Shown: one piece after another, positions 6,347 to 14,052 of the stretch | How the letters are laid out: each line of letters begins with the position of its first letter | How positions within the stretch are numbered: the first letter of the stretch is position 1 | Origin: Butyrivibrio sp. AE3004 | Lineage (GTDB): Bacteria; Bacillota; Clostridia; Lachnospirales; Lachnospiraceae | Reading direction: 5' to 3' | Assembly: GCF_000703165.1 (NCBI RefSeq) | Contig: NZ_JNLQ01000002.1 | Location: 3,410,001 to 3,474,000 of the forward strand | Length of the DNA stretch: 64,000 nucleotides | Position numbers and translations under genes: made by a program | Notes under the pieces: generated by a model | Seen by the model: the letters and a program-made list of their open reading frames with translations, nothing else | The model's database searches: none | Told to the model about the DNA's origin: nothing

Positions 6347-8674
6347 TTGGGGAAGAATTCTAAATTTGGCATTTGCCTGGTCGTTGTAGAAATTGTCTTA
6401 TTATTTTTTTATTGCAGCACTCTGATAAAACATAATGATGATAAGAATATCATTATTGCTTCGGATGAAATCAGCTATGCTGCTGAATCAGATCAAAACG
6501 GAGAAAGTGTCAGAGTTTCTGAAGGTGCAAATATTCTTGGTGCACAGGATACCGGTACAAACAGAAGATTGGTAGTGGGAGATATACATCTTTTTCCGGG
6601 ATTATATCAAGTGGATACAGCTTATGATACTGATATACCTATCGGTTCTACCATAGGGGCAAACATATCAGCATATGATAAAGCGGAAAATTCAAGGATT
6701 AAGTCAGAATCAGTATTTTTATCTGCTAAGGACAATAACGCAAGATTTTATATATATGTTTATGATGAAGCGGATATAGTTATTCGACTTATAATGGATG
6801 ATGAAAATACGGCAAATATAAGTGTGAATCAGATTATGGTTTCAAGACAGCCGCTTAAATCTGTATTACCTACCCTTTTTTATATGCTTGTTGTGTTCGG
6901 GTTAATTGATGGAATCTACTATTGCTTTTTGTATAGAGGGGATGAGATCAGAAAGCACAAGCTAGTAATTTTCTCAGTTGTAGTAACAGCTTTGCTATCA
7001 TCAATACCGCTTTGCGCAGGAAGCCTTCTCAAAGGATATGATATGAGATTCCACTTTTACAGGGTCTACGCTCTAGCGGAAGGGCTTAGAAGTGGACAGT
7101 TTCCGGTTTACGTTTATCCTGAATATGCAAATGGTTATGGCTATGCTGTGGGGATTTTTTATCCGGATACTTTCTTATATATTCCGGCAATTTTATATCT
7201 GATTGGAGTTCGGATGGAAGTTGCCTATATGTTTTTTATGTTTTTTATCAATATTTTTACGGTATTTATCTCATATTATTCTTTCAAAAAAATTGGAAAA
7301 ACAACAAACAGCGGTATCGTTGGAATGGTAATTTACACTATGGCATTGCCGAGACTTGTAGCGCTATATACAAGAGGAGCGCTTGGTGCTGCAATGGCAT
7401 ATGTATTTGCGCCTCTGCTGGCTCTTGGGCTTATTGAAATGATAAGAGGCAATGATAAAGAAGAAAGGTTTTCATGGATTCATGTAACTCTCGGCATGAG
7501 TGGGATTATTTCTTCTCATTTGCTGGGAAGTATCATGGCAGTGTTTTTTTCCGTGATATTTGCACTTATTAATTCAAAACAATTCTTCAAGAAAAATATT
7601 ATTTTAAATGTTTTAAAATCGATTCTTGCTACAGCGTTAATATCGGCTTCTTTTATTGTTCCTTTTTTATCGGGAATGCTTCAGAATGATATCGATTCGA
7701 AGGCGAATGCAACAACAATTGCTGATTATGCGGCATTTTCTGCGCAGATTTTTTCCAATGGATTTAATATTATCGGTGATGTATGGGAAGATCCGGTGGG
7801 GATGCTAAATGACATGCCTATGAGCCTGGGTGTGGCAACTCTTATAATGATTGTATTTATAATAGCTCTTGCAGTTTTAGATTACGTAAATTATAAAAAC
7901 AGTATTCTGAAAAAGACGGGAGTGATTTTTGTTATTGCAATATGGATGTCATCAACATTATTCCCTTATAAATGGATGAGCTTTCACATGAAGAGCATTT
8001 ACGGATTTTTGACCAAATTCCAATTTGCATACAGGTTCCTGGCTGTAGCGAGTTTAGCCGCCGCCGTTATTGCTACTGTTACATGTGAGGAAATAATAAG
8101 GGATAAGAATATAAAAAAGATTTTTATGGCTGCTATAGTAGCTGCTTTTATGCTGCAGGGGATAGACGTGCTGGATGATTACACAGATGAAATGGTTCCG
8201 TTCGAATACTCGGAATCATACAGAAATCTTGATGTAAGCGCGCTTTATACAGGGGAATACCTGCCTCATGATTTTGATGCCAATGATATTTCGGAAAATG
8301 TGGATTGCAGTGAGCTTGAAAGTAGCGGCGGATATTTTGAAATAACAAACCAAAAGGGTACAACAATTGAAGGCGATGTTTTTAATCCATCCGACACAGA
8401 TGCGGAAGTAGTAATGCCAAGAGCATATTATCAGGGATATGTAGCTCTTATTGGGGATGACAAACTTATTGTCAGATCATCAGAAAATGGTAAAGTGAGA
8501 GTCTTGGTTCCTTCAGGTGTTAAGGGTAAAGTGAAGTTAAAATATAAGCCGCAGCTTTTATGGCTGTTATCTTCTTTGATATCACTAATTGCGGTTGTAA
8601 TACTGATTGGAAGTTATTTGAAAAGTGAATTTTGCAAGAAGAGAAATAAAAACAGGCTTTCAAAGGTAAGGTAA
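6347..8674 (+). CDS. Large GT-C-like polytopic membrane protein (6-pyruvoyl-tetrahydropterin synthase-related/YfhO-like)
   Basis: 775 aa. One N-terminal helix (about 7-25) is followed by an extracytoplasmic region to about residue 165 (likely beta-rich), then a dozen or so membrane segments and a second external region near 630-745 before a last helix. The loop GYDMRFHFYRVYALAEGLR with GQFPVY and GIFYPDTFLYIP is the signature of bacterial membrane proteins labelled 6-pyruvoyl-tetrahydropterin synthase-related, a GT-C glycosyltransferase-like group; the label does not imply pterin synthesis. Start is TTG at 6347 with AAGGGGG eight bases upstream. The ABC ATPase gene begins two bases after its stop, so the two are translationally coupled. 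IS copy 1 ends 90 bp upstream and may have altered its promoter. A role in making or modifying an exported glycan is inference. Confidence 0.72.
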   Translation: MGKNSKFGICLVVVEIVLLFFYCSTLIKHNDDKNIIIASDEISYAAESDQNGESVRVSEGANILGAQDTGTNRRLVVGDIHLFPGLYQVDTAYDTDIPIGSTIGANISAYDKAENSRIKSESVFLSAKDNNARFYIYVYDEADIVIRLIMDDENTANISVNQIMVSRQPLKSVLPTLFYMLVVFGLIDGIYYCFLYRGDEIRKHKLVIFSVVVTALLSSIPLCAGSLLKGYDMRFHFYRVYALAEGLRSGQFPVYVYPEYANGYGYAVGIFYPDTFLYIPAILYLIGVRMEVAYMFFMFFINIFTVFISYYSFKKIGKTTNSGIVGMVIYTMALPRLVALYTRGALGAAMAYVFAPLLALGLIEMIRGNDKEERFSWIHVTLGMSGIISSHLLGSIMAVFFSVIFALINSKQFFKKNIILNVLKSILATALISASFIVPFLSGMLQNDIDSKANATTIADYAAFSAQIFSNGFNIIGDVWEDPVGMLNDMPMSLGVATLIMIVFIIALAVLDYVNYKNSILKKTGVIFVIAIWMSSTLFPYKWMSFHMKSIYGFLTKFQFAYRFLAVASLAAAVIATVTCEEIIRDKNIKKIFMAAIVAAFMLQGIDVLDDYTDEMVPFEYSESYRNLDVSALYTGEYLPHDFDANDISENVDCSELESSGGYFEITNQKGTTIEGDVFNPSDTDAEVVMPRAYYQGYVALIGDDKLIVRSSENGKVRVLVPSGVKGKVKLKYKPQLLWLLSSLISLIAVVILIGSYLKSEFCKKRNKNRLSKVR

Positions 8675-8676
8675 CT

Positions 8677-9642
8677 ATGAGTTATATCGAAGTAACAAAT
8701 CTGAAGAAAAATTTTGTAGTCAAAAAGAAAAGAGAAAAAGGAAAACTATTTAGAGAAAAGGAAACTGTAAATGCTCTTAAAGAAGTATCCTTTTCAGTTG
8801 AAGAAGGAGAGCTGGTAGGTTATATAGGTCCAAACGGAGCCGGTAAATCAACTACTGTCAAAATCCTTTCGGGAATCCTTACACCTGATGATGGAGAAGT
8901 TCTGGTTGGCGGTATTGTTCCGTGGAAAGAACGCAAACAGCATGTTAAGGATATCGGGGTTGTATTTGGCCAGCGTAGTCAGCTCTGGTGGGATGTTCCA
9001 ATTATAGACAGCTATAACCTTTTGAAAGATATATACAGGATTCCTCAGGGAGATTATGAAGCAAGGCGTGGTGAACTGGCGAAGGCACTTGACCTTGAAC
9101 CTCTTATGAGAACTCCGCTTCGCCTTCTGAGCCTTGGGCAGAGAATGAGGGCTGAGCTTTGTGGATCACTCCTTCACAGACCAAAGCTTCTTTTTCTTGA
9201 TGAGCCTACGATTGGACTTGATGCTGTGAGCAAGCTTGCTCTTCGTGATTTTCTCAAGTGGGAAAATAAGGAGTATGGCACGACTATCATGCTTACAACT
9301 CATGATATGGAAGATATCGCTGCTCTGTGTTCAAGGGTTATGGTACTTGGACATGGTCAAAAGCTATTTGATGGAAAGCTTTCTTATCTTCTTGAGCGTT
9401 TCGATACTGTACGTAATGTTAGTGTAAAATATGGATCCGAAGAACCTGATCTTAAACTTCCGGAAGGAATTATGTGTAAAAGAACAGAAGATGGATTCGA
9501 GCTAAGCTATCAACCTTCAAAATTTCCCACTGCAAAGCTACTTTCTGTATTGCAGGAAGCAGGTAACATAAGAGAGATTACACTTCAGCCTGAGAACACA
9601 GATCACCTGATTGCTGCTATGTACAAGGAGCTTGACCTATGA
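8677..9642 (+). CDS. ABC-2 type exporter, ATP-binding protein
   Basis: ATPase subunit (321 aa) of an ABC-2 exporter. Walker A GPNGAGKST near residue 50, signature LSLGQRMRAE near 150, Walker B LLFLDEPTIGLD near 171 and the H-loop TTHDMED near 207 are intact. A C-terminal extension of about 100 residues is typical of the DrrA-like branch that works with PF06182-type permeases. Its stop overlaps the first permease's ATG by four bases, and its own start lies two bases after the GT-C-like gene, so four genes form one tight unit. The substrate cannot be told from sequence; the neighbour suggests a glycan or lipid-linked product, while drug export is the alternative. Confidence 0.9.
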   Translation: MSYIEVTNLKKNFVVKKKREKGKLFREKETVNALKEVSFSVEEGELVGYIGPNGAGKSTTVKILSGILTPDDGEVLVGGIVPWKERKQHVKDIGVVFGQRSQLWWDVPIIDSYNLLKDIYRIPQGDYEARRGELAKALDLEPLMRTPLRLLSLGQRMRAELCGSLLHRPKLLFLDEPTIGLDAVSKLALRDFLKWENKEYGTTIMLTTHDMEDIAALCSRVMVLGHGQKLFDGKLSYLLERFDTVRNVSVKYGSEEPDLKLPEGIMCKRTEDGFELSYQPSKFPTAKLLSVLQEAGNIREITLQPENTDHLIAAMYKELDL

Positions 9643-10430
9643 AATCTTATGTCTCTGTTTTTAAAATGCGGCTTCGGATGGAGCTTCAATATCGGGGGGC
9701 CATGATTGGCGGAATTTTGTGTCAGATGTTCTTTGGGCTTGTTCTTGTTGCGCTTTACAGGGCACTTTATGAAGGGAATCCACAGTCTGTTCCGATTGAA
9801 AATGTTGCAACATACGTATGGCTTCAGCAGGGATTTTTCAGAATGATGCTGGCATCCGATTCAGAGCTTTTAGACAAAATAAGGACAGGAGATATCATTT
9901 ATGATATGAGCCGCCCGGTAAATATGTATGGCTTTTACTATGCCAGGATCATGGCATTAAAGATGATGGGAAGTATTATGCGTGCGGTGCCTATGTTCGT
10001 TTTGGCATCTCTTCTTCCAAAGGGATGGGGCATGAGTTCTCCTACATCAATCTTTTCATTTCTTGCTGCAATTCCTGCACTTATTCTTGGTCTCTTATGT
10101 GTGTGCGCCCTTGAAAATATAACTGTTGCTTTTACCATGATTACTTTGGATCCCAGGGGAATCCAGGGACTACTTAATCTTTTGATGATGACACTTTCAG
10201 GAAATATACTTCCGCTTACTCTTTTTCCGGAGAGTTGGCAGAAGGTTATAACTCTTTTTCCATATGCTCAGCTACTGGATGCGCCTATAAGGATATACAC
10301 AGGTGATTATGGACTAAAAAGCGTACTCACAGTATATGCAATTCAGGGTACATGGACAATCTTACTTGTAGCATTTGGAATATATTTGTGGAACCAAAAC
10401 AAGAAACGAATGATCGTACAAGGTGGCTAA
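9639..10430 (+). CDS. ABC-2 family exporter permease (PF06182-like), first
   Basis: 263-aa membrane protein with about six hydrophobic segments. The N-terminal MRLRMELQYRGAMIGG and the middle stretch GDIIYDMSRPVNMYGFYYAR (charged loop followed by helices) match the paired permeases that accompany DrrA-like ATPases. Its ATGA start overlaps the ATPase stop codon. It would form a heterodimer with the next permease. Substrate unknown. Confidence 0.84.
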   Translation: MKSYVSVFKMRLRMELQYRGAMIGGILCQMFFGLVLVALYRALYEGNPQSVPIENVATYVWLQQGFFRMMLASDSELLDKIRTGDIIYDMSRPVNMYGFYYARIMALKMMGSIMRAVPMFVLASLLPKGWGMSSPTSIFSFLAAIPALILGLLCVCALENITVAFTMITLDPRGIQGLLNLLMMTLSGNILPLTLFPESWQKVITLFPYAQLLDAPIRIYTGDYGLKSVLTVYAIQGTWTILLVAFGIYLWNQNKKRMIVQGG

Positions 10431-10497
10431 AGGAAGTGGTTGGGGTAATATAAAATGACACCATAAGTATCGGACTATAAAAACAAGGAATAAGGTA

Positions 10498-11298
10498 ATG
10501 AATACACTACGATTATATATTAAATCGATGGGGATGCTTCTTAGAAGTCATCTGCAATATACCAGTTCGTTTTTCATGCAGACTCTTGCTCAGCTGGTTA
10601 TGGAGGGCGGTGAGATGATGGCGGTCATCCTTATTGTTGACAGATTTCAAAATCTAAAGGATTGGTCCGGCGGCAATCTTTATTTCTTTTTTGGAATGAT
10701 GTCTGTATCTTTTTATCTTACAGAGATGTTTGGAAGAGGAATAACAGGAGATTTTCCGTCTATGGTAAGGTCGGGACGTCTTGATACTTTCCTTGTAAGA
10801 CCAAGAGGAGTGCTCACTCAGATTATGTGCTCCGGAACAGACCCAAGAAGGATAACATGTATTGCTGTTGGAATAGTGGCACTTATTATGGGTAGTAGTC
10901 TTTCCGGGATAGTATGGAGCCCTCTTAAGGTATTTGTTCTCATAGAGTCTATTGCTATGAGTTGTCTTCTTATACTGGGACTTTTTATGATAGAGGCTAT
11001 TTTTTGCATATTTAGTGTAAAATCAGTAGAACTCGTAAATGCGATTACCTACGGTGGAAGAAGTGCATGTCAATATCCGATTGATGTATATCCGTTACCG
11101 CTGCGGGCATTGTTCACTATTGTGGCTCCTTTTGCACTTACTCTTCATGTACCTGCTTCATGGATTCTTGGTAAAACTCTTTACGGATGGCCCTGGTGGG
11201 CAGCACTGGTTACACCCCTTTCAGGGGCAATAGTATTTGGGATTATGACTATTTTGTTTCATCTGGCATTAAGACATTACAGATCAACAGGAAGCTGA
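10498..11298 (+). CDS. ABC-2 family exporter permease (PF06182-like), second
   Basis: 266-aa partner permease with about six membrane segments. MRLYIKSMGMLLRSHLQYTS-like N-terminus and the loop SMVRSGRLDTFLVRPRGVL, equivalent to the IIYDMSRPVNMYG loop of the first permease, identify it as the second half of the channel. It starts 67 bp after the first permease with AAGGA/AAGG before the ATG; the gap is larger than others in the operon but has no clear terminator. It ends five bases from the convergent GNAT gene with no terminator hairpin visible, so transcripts may run into each other. Confidence 0.84.
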   Translation: MNTLRLYIKSMGMLLRSHLQYTSSFFMQTLAQLVMEGGEMMAVILIVDRFQNLKDWSGGNLYFFFGMMSVSFYLTEMFGRGITGDFPSMVRSGRLDTFLVRPRGVLTQIMCSGTDPRRITCIAVGIVALIMGSSLSGIVWSPLKVFVLIESIAMSCLLILGLFMIEAIFCIFSVKSVELVNAITYGGRSACQYPIDVYPLPLRALFTIVAPFALTLHVPASWILGKTLYGWPWWAALVTPLSGAIVFGIMTILFHLALRHYRSTGS

Positions 11299-11303
11299 TA
11301 ATA

Positions 11304-11771
11304 CTAATTCTTTTCAAAGTAAATAATATCCATAATGGCACTTATCTTATCTGTTTTTCCGGTTCGTTTATAGCCAAGTTTCTCATAGAGATGGATATTA
11401 CCCGGTTCCTGAAGGATAGTGTCAAGTGCCCAGTTATCGCTGCCGTAAATCTGTTCGGCTGCAATAATTGCTTGCTGAGCATATCCCTTGCTGCGATACT
11501 CGGGCATGATCCATATAGGAGAAATGCGTTTTCTGCTACCGTCTTTTTTGTCAACGATTTTGATTCCGCCAACATGAACTCCGTCAGCTATAATAAAATA
11601 GTATGCAGTTCCTTCAAAATCGTACTTCTGAAGGATTCTTTCATAGCTTTCAGCGGCCGGACTCATGTCATAATCATGGTATTTATCCAAAAGACCTTGA
11701 AATGCAGCCACTTGCATTTTCCAAAGAATGTGCATGTCTTCTTTTTTTGCTTTTTTCAGTTTCACACTCAT
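11304..11771 (-). CDS. GNAT-family N-acetyltransferase
   Basis: About 155 aa. Acetyl-CoA binding is shown by IWIMPEYRSKGYAQQAI, the family's motif A (V-x-P-x-x-R-x-x-G-x-A pattern), followed by WALDTILQEPGNIHLYEKLGYKR, the usual C-terminal core. Start placed at the ATG of MSVKLKKAKKEDMHIL; upstream in-frame codons do not resemble the family, and AGAGG is present about 11 bases upstream. Acceptor substrate unknown. Convergent with the ABC permease gene. Confidence 0.87.
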   Translation of the reverse strand: MSVKLKKAKKEDMHILWKMQVAAFQGLLDKYHDYDMSPAAESYERILQKYDFEGTAYYFIIADGVHVGGIKIVDKKDGSRKRISPIWIMPEYRSKGYAQQAIIAAEQIYGSDNWALDTILQEPGNIHLYEKLGYKRTGKTDKISAIMDIIYFEKN

Positions 11772-11883
11772 TTCATTAGTATCCTCTAAAGTTGTATATG
11801 TCAATTTTTGAACAATATAGAGCAGAAAATGTCCTGGCAATAAAAAAATTTTGTTATTGCCATATTTTCATACCTAAAAAATG

Positions 11884-11923
11884 ACCCGACGTGTTCCGCA
11901 TCATATTGAGAGGCGTGTCGGGT
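11884..11923 (-). terminator. Hairpin with minus-strand T-run
   Basis: ACCCGAC (11884-11890) pairs with GTCGGGT (11917-11923) across a 26-base loop; on the minus strand CATTTTTT follows. It would stop minus-strand transcripts before the GNAT gene. No minus-strand gene is visible immediately to the right. The rest of 11841-12086 shows no gene. Confidence 0.45.
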
Positions 11924-12086
11924 TCTGATAAATTCATTGTATGTAAGACATGAATTCCAGTCAATCACTTCCTTAACTGGTTACTTTATTAGAAGTGTTT
12001 GCTACCGAAATAGCAGTTCTTATGTGACGCTTGATAATAAAGACAATATGTTATGGAGTGTCTTTCGCCGTAAGCACACCCTATAA

Positions 12087-12113
12087 ACTAGAAAAGACCA
12101 CTTCAAGACCACT
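12087..12113 (+). repeat. 27-bp direct repeat, copy A
   Basis: Starts ACTAGAAAAGACCACTTC and matches 13605-13631 at 26 of 27 positions. Upstream of both copies are TCGCCGT and ACAC at similar distances, so the true duplication may be about 50-60 bp. The copies bracket the antitoxin/PIN and DeoR remnant segment. Compatible with an attachment-site or recombination duplication; no integrase is present. Confidence 0.65.
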
Positions 12114-12177
12114 TCTCATTTTGAGAATTCGAAAAAAGACCACTTCAAAGACCACATATTTTCACTTCTGTGAAGTG
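12094..12177 (+). repeat. Cluster of AAGACCACTTC repeats plus hairpin
   Basis: The 11-mer AAGACCACTTC occurs back to back at 12094-12104 and 12105-12115, again at 12136-12146, with a partial copy AAGACCAC at 12148-12155. CACTTC-TGT-GAAGTG at 12163-12177 forms a 6-bp hairpin from the same word. This lies just upstream of the antitoxin gene. Confidence 0.6.
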
Positions 12178-12255
12178 GCTTGTAAAAGGCTGGAGTGATA
12201 TTTCATAATACAATTAGAAGTAATAACCGATATACGTATTGAGGAGGTGAGCGAT

Positions 12256-12486
12256 ATGACAGTTACAGCTGAAACACTCCGCAAACTGGATTCACTTAAT
12301 GAACAAGACTTTAACATGATAGTAAGCCTGATAGATAGACTAAGCGTATCACAGGATACCAATAATGATCTCGAGACGTTCAGACAGATTAGGAAGAGGA
12401 CATCTAAAAATCCAATGACGGAGGAAGAAGTCGAGACAGAAGTTGCTGAAGCCAGGAAGGAGCTTTATGTAACAAATCGTAATTGA
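12256..12486 (+). CDS. Putative antitoxin of a PIN-type toxin pair
   Basis: Small acidic protein of 76 aa encoded immediately before a PIN-domain frame. The start is fixed by GAGGAGG at 12241-12247, eight bases before ATG 12256. The N-terminal TVTAETLRKLDSLNEQDFNMI followed by LSVSQDTNNDLETFRQIRKR and a charged C-terminal helix (TEEEVETEVAEARKEL) fits the small, helix-rich antitoxins found before PIN toxins, which bind and block the nuclease and repress the operon. The toxin's ATG (12467) lies inside its 3' end in another frame, normal for such operons. Named mainly from context. Confidence 0.65.
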   Translation: MTVTAETLRKLDSLNEQDFNMIVSLIDRLSVSQDTNNDLETFRQIRKRTSKNPMTEEEVETEVAEARKELYVTNRN

Positions 12487-12859
12487 TACTAATATACTTG
12501 TTAATGCCTTGAAATCCCAAAACGATGATGCTAAATCGGTTCAACTTTTGGAAGATGTTTTCAGAGGAAAGTATGAAATTGGTTTGTCATCTGAGATAGT
12601 AAAGGAATACCGGGATGTTTTGCACAGACCGCATTTGAATATCGATCCTGAAGATGCAGATGCTGTAAGAGCTCTTGTTGAGAAGCATGGTTATTACATT
12701 GAACCAAGACCATCAACAAATGATTACGTGGAAATGCGTGATGAAAAGGATAGGGTATTCTTTGATGTAGCAAAATGTCTTAATACCAAGCTTATCACTC
12801 GTAATTATAAGGATTATCCCGTGTATGAACGTGTAACTCTGATTGATGAATTGTACTAA
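12467..12859 (+). pseudogene. PIN-domain ribonuclease toxin, stop codon at codon 2
   Basis: The frame encodes a PIN nuclease: QIVIDTNILVNALKS holds the first catalytic aspartate, SSEIVKEYRDVL the conserved glutamate and KDRVFFDVAKCLNTKLITRN the later acidic residues. The expected start is the ATG at 12467, with AAGGAG four bases upstream (12457-12462), but the next codon is TAA. Changing that codon to AAA would give the ordinary start MKQIVIDTN. The next usual start downstream, TTG at 12509, would omit the catalytic aspartate at codon 12485. The toxin therefore seems silenced by one base change, unless translation begins at a rare codon such as ATT 12482. The last aspartate of the usual TGD motif is also an asparagine here. 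Confidence 0.7.
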
Positions 12860-13040
12860 TGGAGTTGCTACATTGTGGCTATGCCAAATGGCATAGTCAC
12901 TTTTTTCTATATAGGAATTAACGAATATTAACGGGAGTTTTGCATATTATTCTCATATATTGACGCTTGTTAACACTAGCGTTAATGTTGATCTCATATC
13001 AGTCAGCAAAAAAGAATGTATTTGTATGGAGGAAATCGTT

Positions 13041-13325
13041 GTGTTTATCGAAGAAAGACATCAGGCAATACTTAAGTATCTTCAAGAAAATGGCAGTATT
13101 ACCAATGCAGATATACAGAATAGCTTTGGTGTAAGCTATGATTCTGCTAAAAGAGATTTAAGAATACTGGAAGAAAAAGGGCTATTGAAGAGAACACATG
13201 GCGGTGCAATCCCTGTAAGGCAGGTAGTTAATGGAAGACCTCATAATGAGACCGTGAAAGACATAGCTGTGATCAAAGAAAGCGCTTCGAACAGATACAT
13301 CATAACTTCCCGGATTTGGACATGA
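13041..13325 (+). pseudogene. Truncated DeoR-family HTH regulator
   Basis: The first 75 or so codons encode a DeoR-type winged helix: ERHQAILKYLQENGSITNAD, FGVSYDSAKRDLRILEEKG and LLKRTHGGAIPVRQV are close to the family's N-terminus. Normal members run on to about 250 aa with a sugar-phosphate sensor domain; here the resemblance stops around codon 78 and the frame ends at 13325. The start is taken as GTG 13041, with GGAGG eight bases upstream. The sequence that follows the break reads in another frame as a tyrosine-phosphatase tail, so a deletion probably joined two genes. The remnant could still bind DNA. Confidence 0.7.
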
Positions 13326-13471
13326 ATATCGTTATTCCCAATGAGAATAACATGACCAGGTTTATGGAAATGATAGAAGAAAATCATGGGAGCGTTCAGG
13401 ATTATTTTTCTTCTATAGGAATTAATGCTGAGGTACAGCAAAGAATTTGTGAGAAGTTATGCCACACTTAA
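13268..13471 (+). pseudogene. C-terminal remnant of a tyrosine-protein phosphatase
   Basis: In a frame different from the DeoR remnant, 13268-13471 reads as the tail of a Tyr_phosphatase3-type protein: NNMTRFMEMIEENHGSVQDY and FSSIGINAEVQQRICEKL match the end pattern of that family (Y/F-L-x-x-I-G followed by a last helix). The catalytic CxxxxxR loop and the rest of the enzyme are absent. An ATG at 13322 exists but has no ribosome site. After the stop, 13472-13604 shows no gene. Confidence 0.55.
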
Positions 13472-13604
13472 AGAAAGAGAATGGGAGGAGCTCTGGTTAT
13501 ACGTTATGAGATTGAATCAATACGGCTCGAATCAATAAAAGGATAGCTTATGAAAAACTAACAGACACTCCAAATTCATCGCCGTCCCTACGCTCACACT
13601 AAAG

Positions 13605-13631
13605 ACTAGAAAATACCACTTCAAGACCACT
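13605..13631 (+). repeat. 27-bp direct repeat, copy B
   Basis: Starts ACTAGAAAATACCACTTC; differs from 12087-12113 at one base. It lies between the decayed genes and the terminator of the tRNA-Gly genes, 1518 bp from copy A. Confidence 0.65.
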
Positions 13632-13650
13632 AAGTAAATCCATGGTACAG

Positions 13651-13680
13651 AAAAACCCCAGACACAGTCTGAGGTTTTTT
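13651..13680 (-). terminator. Terminator of the tRNA-Gly operon
   Basis: AAAAACCCCAGAC and GTCTGAGGTTTTTT form a strong stem with flanking A/T runs, immediately downstream of the minus-strand tRNA genes. It could act in both directions. Confidence 0.85.
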
Positions 13681-13690
13681 GCATGAAAAG

Positions 13691-13763
13691 AGCGATAGAC
13701 GGGGCTCGAACCCGCGGTCTCCACCTTGGCAAGGTGGCGCTTTACCAACTAAGCTACTATCGC
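13691..13763 (-). tRNA. tRNA-Gly(GCC), second of tandem pair
   Basis: On the minus strand the 73-nt sequence folds as a full cloverleaf: acceptor GCGATAG/CTATCGC, D-arm with TTGGT, anticodon stem CCACC/GGTGG around TTGCCAA (anticodon GCC), T-arm with TTCGAGC, discriminator T. CCA is not encoded. Identical to the upstream copy. Confidence 0.97.
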
Positions 13764-13811
13764 ATATATGTAAACGAGCTAAGCTCGATTACCACAATAT
13801 TGATTTTTAAG

Positions 13812-13884
13812 AGCGATAGACGGGGCTCGAACCCGCGGTCTCCACCTTGGCAAGGTGGCGCTTTACCAACTAAGCTACTATCGC
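13812..13884 (-). tRNA. tRNA-Gly(GCC), first of tandem pair
   Basis: Same 73-nt cloverleaf and GCC anticodon as the copy at 13691-13763, from which it is separated by 48 bp. Transcribed leftwards from a good promoter at 13919-13947. Confidence 0.97.
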
Positions 13885-13918
13885 TTATATGTGAAGTTGC
13901 TTTCGCAACGCAAAAAGA

Positions 13919-13947
13919 ATGATACAACAAATAAATGATGATGTCAA
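13919..13947 (-). promoter_or_regulatory. Promoter of the tRNA-Gly pair
   Basis: On the minus strand, a perfect TTGACA (13942-13947) is followed after 17 bp by TATCAT (13919-13924), about 35 bp before the first tRNA. Confidence 0.8.
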
Positions 13948-14052
13948 CAGAAATAAGTGTCTTTTTTTTATTTTTTTGTATGGCTTAAGTGATATTATGG
14001 AAAGTGCAAAAATGAAAATCAAGAAAATATCATATTTATAGATGAGAAAAGC

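Noticed and set aside
6347..8674. Pterin biosynthesis enzyme, as the common family label suggests
   Set aside because: The protein is a polytopic membrane protein without the soluble 6-pyruvoyl-tetrahydropterin synthase fold.
13683..13922. 79-codon frame across the tRNA genes
   Set aside because: Its repeated peptide is simply the translation of two identical tRNA-Gly genes on the other strand.
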